The position numbers and the translations under genes were made by a program. 64,000 nucleotides of DNA from an uncultured Clostridia bacterium. Lineage in GTDB: Bacteria; Bacillota; Clostridia; TANB77; CAG-508. Position 1 is the first letter of the stretch. Every line of letters begins with the position of its first letter. The notes below the pieces were generated by a model that made no database searches, was not told the DNA's origin, and saw nothing but the letters and a program-made list of their open reading frames with translations. Where the stretch lies: positions 1 to 64,000 of the forward strand of contig CAKOSX010000008.1 of NCBI GenBank assembly GCA_934119935.1, written 5' to 3'. Below are positions 61,122-64,000 of this stretch, piece after piece.

Positions 61122-61150
61122 TACAATTTTTTCTCCGTCCCCAAATTGTA
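61122..61150. repeat. short palindromic repeat, copy 2
   Basis: Matches 15031-15059 at 27 of 29 bases (TACAAT end, TTCTCCGTCCCC core, AAATTGTA end). The right half is followed at once by a second CCAAATTGTAC, so the end has been partly duplicated. Lies between DUF5662 and uvrB, which are divergent. Confidence 0.7.
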
Positions 61151-61166
61151 CCAAATTGTACTAAAC

Positions 61167-61197
61167 TTGAATTTTTGGCCTTTTTGTGGTATATAAT
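61167..61197 (+). promoter_or_regulatory. probable uvrB promoter
   Basis: TTGAAT (61167-61172) and TATAAT (61192-61197), spacer 19; TATATA gives a 17-base spacer. About 25 bases ahead of the uvrB start. I see no LexA-type operator. Confidence 0.5.
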
Positions 61198-61221
61198 ATG
61201 TATAATTTTTTAGGAGGTATT

Positions 61222-63177
61222 ATGTTTAAGTTACATTCTGAATACAAGCCTACTGGTGACCAGCCACAGGCAATTGAATATTTATCTAAAGGTATTGAAG
61301 AGGGAAAGAAGTTTCAAACTTTGCTTGGTGTTACTGGCTCTGGTAAGACTTTTACTATGGCTAATATTATTCAAAAAGTACAAAGACCGACTTTAGTTTT
61401 GGCTCATAATAAGACGTTAGCAGGTCAGCTTTATAGTGAGTTTAAAGAGTTTTTCCCTGAAAATAATGTTGAATATTTTGTTTCTTATTATGACTATTAC
61501 CAACCGGAAGCATATATTCCTTCTTCAGATACCTATATTGAGAAGGACTCTTCTGTTAATGATGAGATTGATAAACTACGTCATTCTGCAACTGCTGCAT
61601 TGTTTGAAACACGAGATGTTATTATTGTTGCATCTGTTTCATGTATTTATGGTTTGGGTGACCCCATTGACTATGAGCATATGACTGTTTCTTTAAGACC
61701 CGGCATGAAGATTGAAAGAGATGCTATGTTAAAGAAATTAATAAATATGCAGTATTCTAGAAATGAACTAGATTTTAAGCGTGGTACCTTTAGAGCCAAG
61801 GGAGACATTGTTGAGATATTCCCTTCTGATTATGGTGAAAGCGCTATTCGTGTTGAGTTCTGGGGAGATGAAGTTGAAAAGATTTCTGAAATTAATCCTT
61901 TAACAGGTAAAACTGTTGCAAGTAGAAACCATATTATGATATTTCCAAACTCTCATTATGTTACGACTTCCGATAAAATGGAGCATGCAATTACTACTAT
62001 TGAAGAGGAAATGAAACAGCAAGTCGAATATTTCAAATCACAAGGTAAATTAATTGAAGCTCAAAGAATAGAAGAACGTACTAATTTTGATATAGAAATG
62101 ATGAAGGAAACTGGCTTTTGTCAAGGTATAGAAAACTATTCTAGACACATAAGTGGTCGTGAGCCAGGAAGTGCTCCATACACCCTGTTTGATTATTTTC
62201 CAAAGGATTTTCTTTTGCTTATTGATGAATCTCATGCTACTATCCCTCAAGTTAGGGCTATGTATAATGGTGATAGAGCAAGAAAAGAATCTTTAGTAAA
62301 ATATGGTTTTAGGTTACCTTCTGCATTTGATAATAGACCTTTAAAATTTGAAGAATTTGAACAAAGAATTAATCAAGTAGTATTTGTTAGTGCAACTCCT
62401 GCAGAATACGAAAAAGAACATTCTAAAGATAATGTTGTAGAGCAAATCATCCGTCCAACAGGTCTACTTGACCCTGAAATTGAAGTAAAACCAATTGAAA
62501 ACCAAATTGATGATTTGATTACCCAAATTCATAAAAGAGTAGAAAAAAATGAGAGAGTATTGGTTACTACTCTAACTAAAAAAATGGCTGAAGATTTAAC
62601 CAGCTATTTAGCTGAACTTGATATTAAGGTTAGATACATGCACTCTGATATTAAGGCTTTAGAAAGAATGGATATTATTAGGTCATTACGTCTTGGTGAG
62701 TTTGATGTGTTAGTTGGAATTAACCTTTTAAGAGAAGGATTAGATATACCTGAGGTTTCTTTAGTAGCAATATTAGATGCAGATAAAGAAGGGTTTCTTC
62801 GTTCTGAACGTTCTTTAATTCAAACTATTGGACGTGCTGCAAGAAATACCAATGGTAAAGTTATAATGTATGCCGATGAACTCACAGACTCTATGGACAA
62901 AGCCATATCGGAGACCAATAGAAGAAGAGCAATACAAATGAAATATAATGAAGAACACGGAATTGTTCCTCAAACCATAAAAAAATCTGTTAGAGATACT
63001 ATCCGTGCTAGTATTGTTGCAGAAGCATCTGAAAAATATGAACTTGATAAAGAATCTAGTGTTGAAGATATTATCAACAAGCTAACCGAAGAGATGTTAC
63101 AACACGCCGAAAAAATGGAGTTTGAAGAAGCAGCAAAATTAAGAGACCAAATAAAAGAATTGGAATCTTCATTGTAA
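61222..63177 (+). CDS. uvrB: excinuclease ABC subunit B
   Basis: A 651-residue UvrB, damage-verifying helicase of nucleotide excision repair. Walker A GVTGSGKT (36-43), the beta-hairpin YYDYYQPEAYIPSSDTYIEK near 92, DESH helicase motif near 335, QTIGRAARN near 540, and the C-terminal UVR motif that binds UvrC (last 35 residues). The ATG at 61222 follows TAGGAGG; an earlier in-frame ATG has none. uvrA and uvrC are not in the window. Confidence 0.96.
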   Translation: MFKLHSEYKPTGDQPQAIEYLSKGIEEGKKFQTLLGVTGSGKTFTMANIIQKVQRPTLVLAHNKTLAGQLYSEFKEFFPENNVEYFVSYYDYYQPEAYIPSSDTYIEKDSSVNDEIDKLRHSATAALFETRDVIIVASVSCIYGLGDPIDYEHMTVSLRPGMKIERDAMLKKLINMQYSRNELDFKRGTFRAKGDIVEIFPSDYGESAIRVEFWGDEVEKISEINPLTGKTVASRNHIMIFPNSHYVTTSDKMEHAITTIEEEMKQQVEYFKSQGKLIEAQRIEERTNFDIEMMKETGFCQGIENYSRHISGREPGSAPYTLFDYFPKDFLLLIDESHATIPQVRAMYNGDRARKESLVKYGFRLPSAFDNRPLKFEEFEQRINQVVFVSATPAEYEKEHSKDNVVEQIIRPTGLLDPEIEVKPIENQIDDLITQIHKRVEKNERVLVTTLTKKMAEDLTSYLAELDIKVRYMHSDIKALERMDIIRSLRLGEFDVLVGINLLREGLDIPEVSLVAILDADKEGFLRSERSLIQTIGRAARNTNGKVIMYADELTDSMDKAISETNRRRAIQMKYNEEHGIVPQTIKKSVRDTIRASIVAEASEKYELDKESSVEDIINKLTEEMLQHAEKMEFEEAAKLRDQIKELESSL

Positions 63178-63362
63178 TCTTCGCCACTTTCAACTCCTGA
63201 TTTAAATATTAAATACTTACACAACTACATGAACTTTAGTTTAACTTTTAGAAATTTTTAAAATTTTTTTATTTAATTTTTTCAAATTTCTATGGACTTT
63301 TTTTAAATTATTGTGTATTATTATATAGTAAAACTTTTTGAACTAGAGAGGATGAATTTATA

Positions 63363-63788
63363 ATGAAAAAATCTTTAAAAATATTAGTATTTAGTCTTAT
63401 ATGTGTTTTCTTTATTTTTGCGGAAAGCTGCCTTGCAGTTAATATAGACATGAATCTTTCTTCAAATTTAGTAGACTCTGGCAATATAACTGATTCTGGA
63501 AGCTACAATTCTAACGGTTATTACAACGATGATGATTTTAATATAGACGACATAGATGATAATACATTATCTAATTACACATCAAATAGTGATTCTGCAT
63601 CATCAAACTCAACATCTAATACAGCTACTACCCCATCTTCTAATCGTGGATCAAGCATGGCAGATGCTTTACAATCATTACCAGAATCAGAATTAGGATT
63701 AACTAATATTTTAAATATATTATTAATAGCAGTTGGAGTTGTATTAATACTTTTAGCAATTGCGATTTTTATAAGATTAAAACATTAA
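63363..63788 (+). CDS. exported Ser/Asn-rich protein with C-terminal membrane helix
   Basis: A 141-residue protein: signal peptide ending about LAVNID (residues 1-27), a low-complexity stretch rich in Asp, Asn, Ser and Thr (30-95), a conserved-looking LPESELGLTNILN, then a membrane helix (about 116-136) and RLKH. Function unknown. It is followed by a good terminator and by another secreted-protein gene with the same style of start. GAGAGG lies ten bases before the ATG. Confidence 0.7.
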   Translation: MKKSLKILVFSLICVFFIFAESCLAVNIDMNLSSNLVDSGNITDSGSYNSNGYYNDDDFNIDDIDDNTLSNYTSNSDSASSNSTSNTATTPSSNRGSSMADALQSLPESELGLTNILNILLIAVGVVLILLAIAIFIRLKH

Positions 63789-63806
63789 AACAAATAAAAA
63801 ACTTGC

Positions 63807-63836
63807 AAGAAACCTTAACAGGTTTCTTTTTTTGAG
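63807..63836 (+). terminator. terminator of exported protein gene
   Basis: AGAAACCT / AGGTTTCT stem with TTTTTTT, 20 bases after the stop at 63788. Confidence 0.9.
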
Positions 63837-63913
63837 CATTTTCCATTATTTCAATGTATATTTATTTTTTTAAATTTAATAATAATATTATTATTATCAA
63901 AAAGGAGGAAATT

Positions 63914-64000
63914 ATGAAGAAGAAATTTTTTGTTATATCTGCCTTATTAACAATATTATTCGCAATATTTGCTTCAACTGTCCTTGCCAATAATAATATG
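63914..64000 (+). CDS. secreted protein, cut by window end
   Basis: Twenty-nine codons are visible: MKKKFFVISALLTILFAIFA and STVLANNNM, a signal peptide with probable cleavage after VLA. AAAGGAGG precedes the ATG. The upstream 70 bases hold an AT-only palindrome (AATAATATTATT). The mature protein lies outside the window. Confidence 0.7.
   Translation, partial: MKKKFFVISALLTILFAIFASTVLANNNM

Noticed and set aside
1..64000. CRISPR arrays, tRNA and rRNA genes, replication origin
   Set aside because: I saw no regularly spaced repeats, no tRNA-like cloverleaf with CCA-type end, no rRNA stretches and no DnaA-box cluster. Without a computed scan a lone tRNA could be missed, but gaps between genes are mostly too short.

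Overview
The window is AT-rich DNA (roughly 30-35% G+C by eye) with short intergenic gaps, good AGGAGG-type ribosome binding sites and frequent TTG starts. Gene content (spore photoproduct lyase, a Spo0A-type DNA-binding domain, QueH, a TagO-like initiator with a TagGH-like exporter, no outer-membrane genes) points to a Gram-positive, low-GC Clostridia-type member of the Bacillota, probably anaerobic. Almost everything is on the minus strand. The plus-strand genes are a small secreted protein at 27.2 kb, uvrB at 61.2 kb and two secreted/membrane proteins at the right end. I found no tRNA, rRNA, CRISPR array or intact insertion sequence.

Layout. 0-2.4 kb is a scrap yard of toxin-antitoxin and accessory remnants: a truncated type III (ToxN/CptN-like) toxin with its promoter, RNA leader and attenuator, an overlapping PBECR-like nuclease fragment, a hexapeptide acetyltransferase tail, a RelBE-like pair and a compact structured-RNA candidate. 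2.4-14.9 kb holds housekeeping and accessory genes: DUF218 protein, MgtA-type P-ATPase, a DXS-clade enzyme behind a MerR-type promoter, MYG1, GNAT, Nudix and HAD proteins, a zinc-ribbon membrane protein, metK, a second RelBE pair and splB. 15-23 kb has a pilin-like protein with a C-terminal domain resembling a diversity-generating retroelement target, sugar enzymes (aldose epimerase, GH13 hydrolase, galE), a GLUG-repeat surface protein and a lytic transglycosylase. 22.8-30 kb carries polA, kinase-like genes, a GC-rich islet (secreted protein plus stand-alone Spo0A C-terminal domain), a YhcG-type nuclease and queH.

30-56.6 kb is a large cell-surface glycopolymer locus, interrupted only by ruvB. 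It has polytopic glycosyltransferases, a TagO/WecA-like initiating enzyme, several GT2 and GT4 transferases, a polymerase/ligase-GT4 fusion, a GT32-GT4 fusion, a TagGH-like ABC exporter, and two exported wall-associated proteins: a cadherin-like-domain protein and a ricin-lectin/glucosaminidase/SH3 autolysin. Together they could build a lipid-linked polymer, export it and remodel the wall. 56.7-63.2 kb returns to housekeeping: rpiA, tyrS, trmL, coaD, an ITP/XTP pyrophosphatase, a DUF5662 protein and uvrB.

The most unusual signal is a three-copy intergenic element at about 20.5, 42.2 and 56.7 kb. Each copy has a nearly identical GC-rich core of about 58 bases, itself able to fold, flanked by 23-32-base AT-rich arms. 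The arm sequence differs completely between copies, but within each copy the two arms are complementary. Other points of interest are the possible variable region at 15.2-15.36 kb, the MerR-type promoter at 7.72-7.75 kb, the kissing-loop RNA candidate at 0.75-0.86 kb and a second short palindromic repeat at 15.03 and 61.12 kb.
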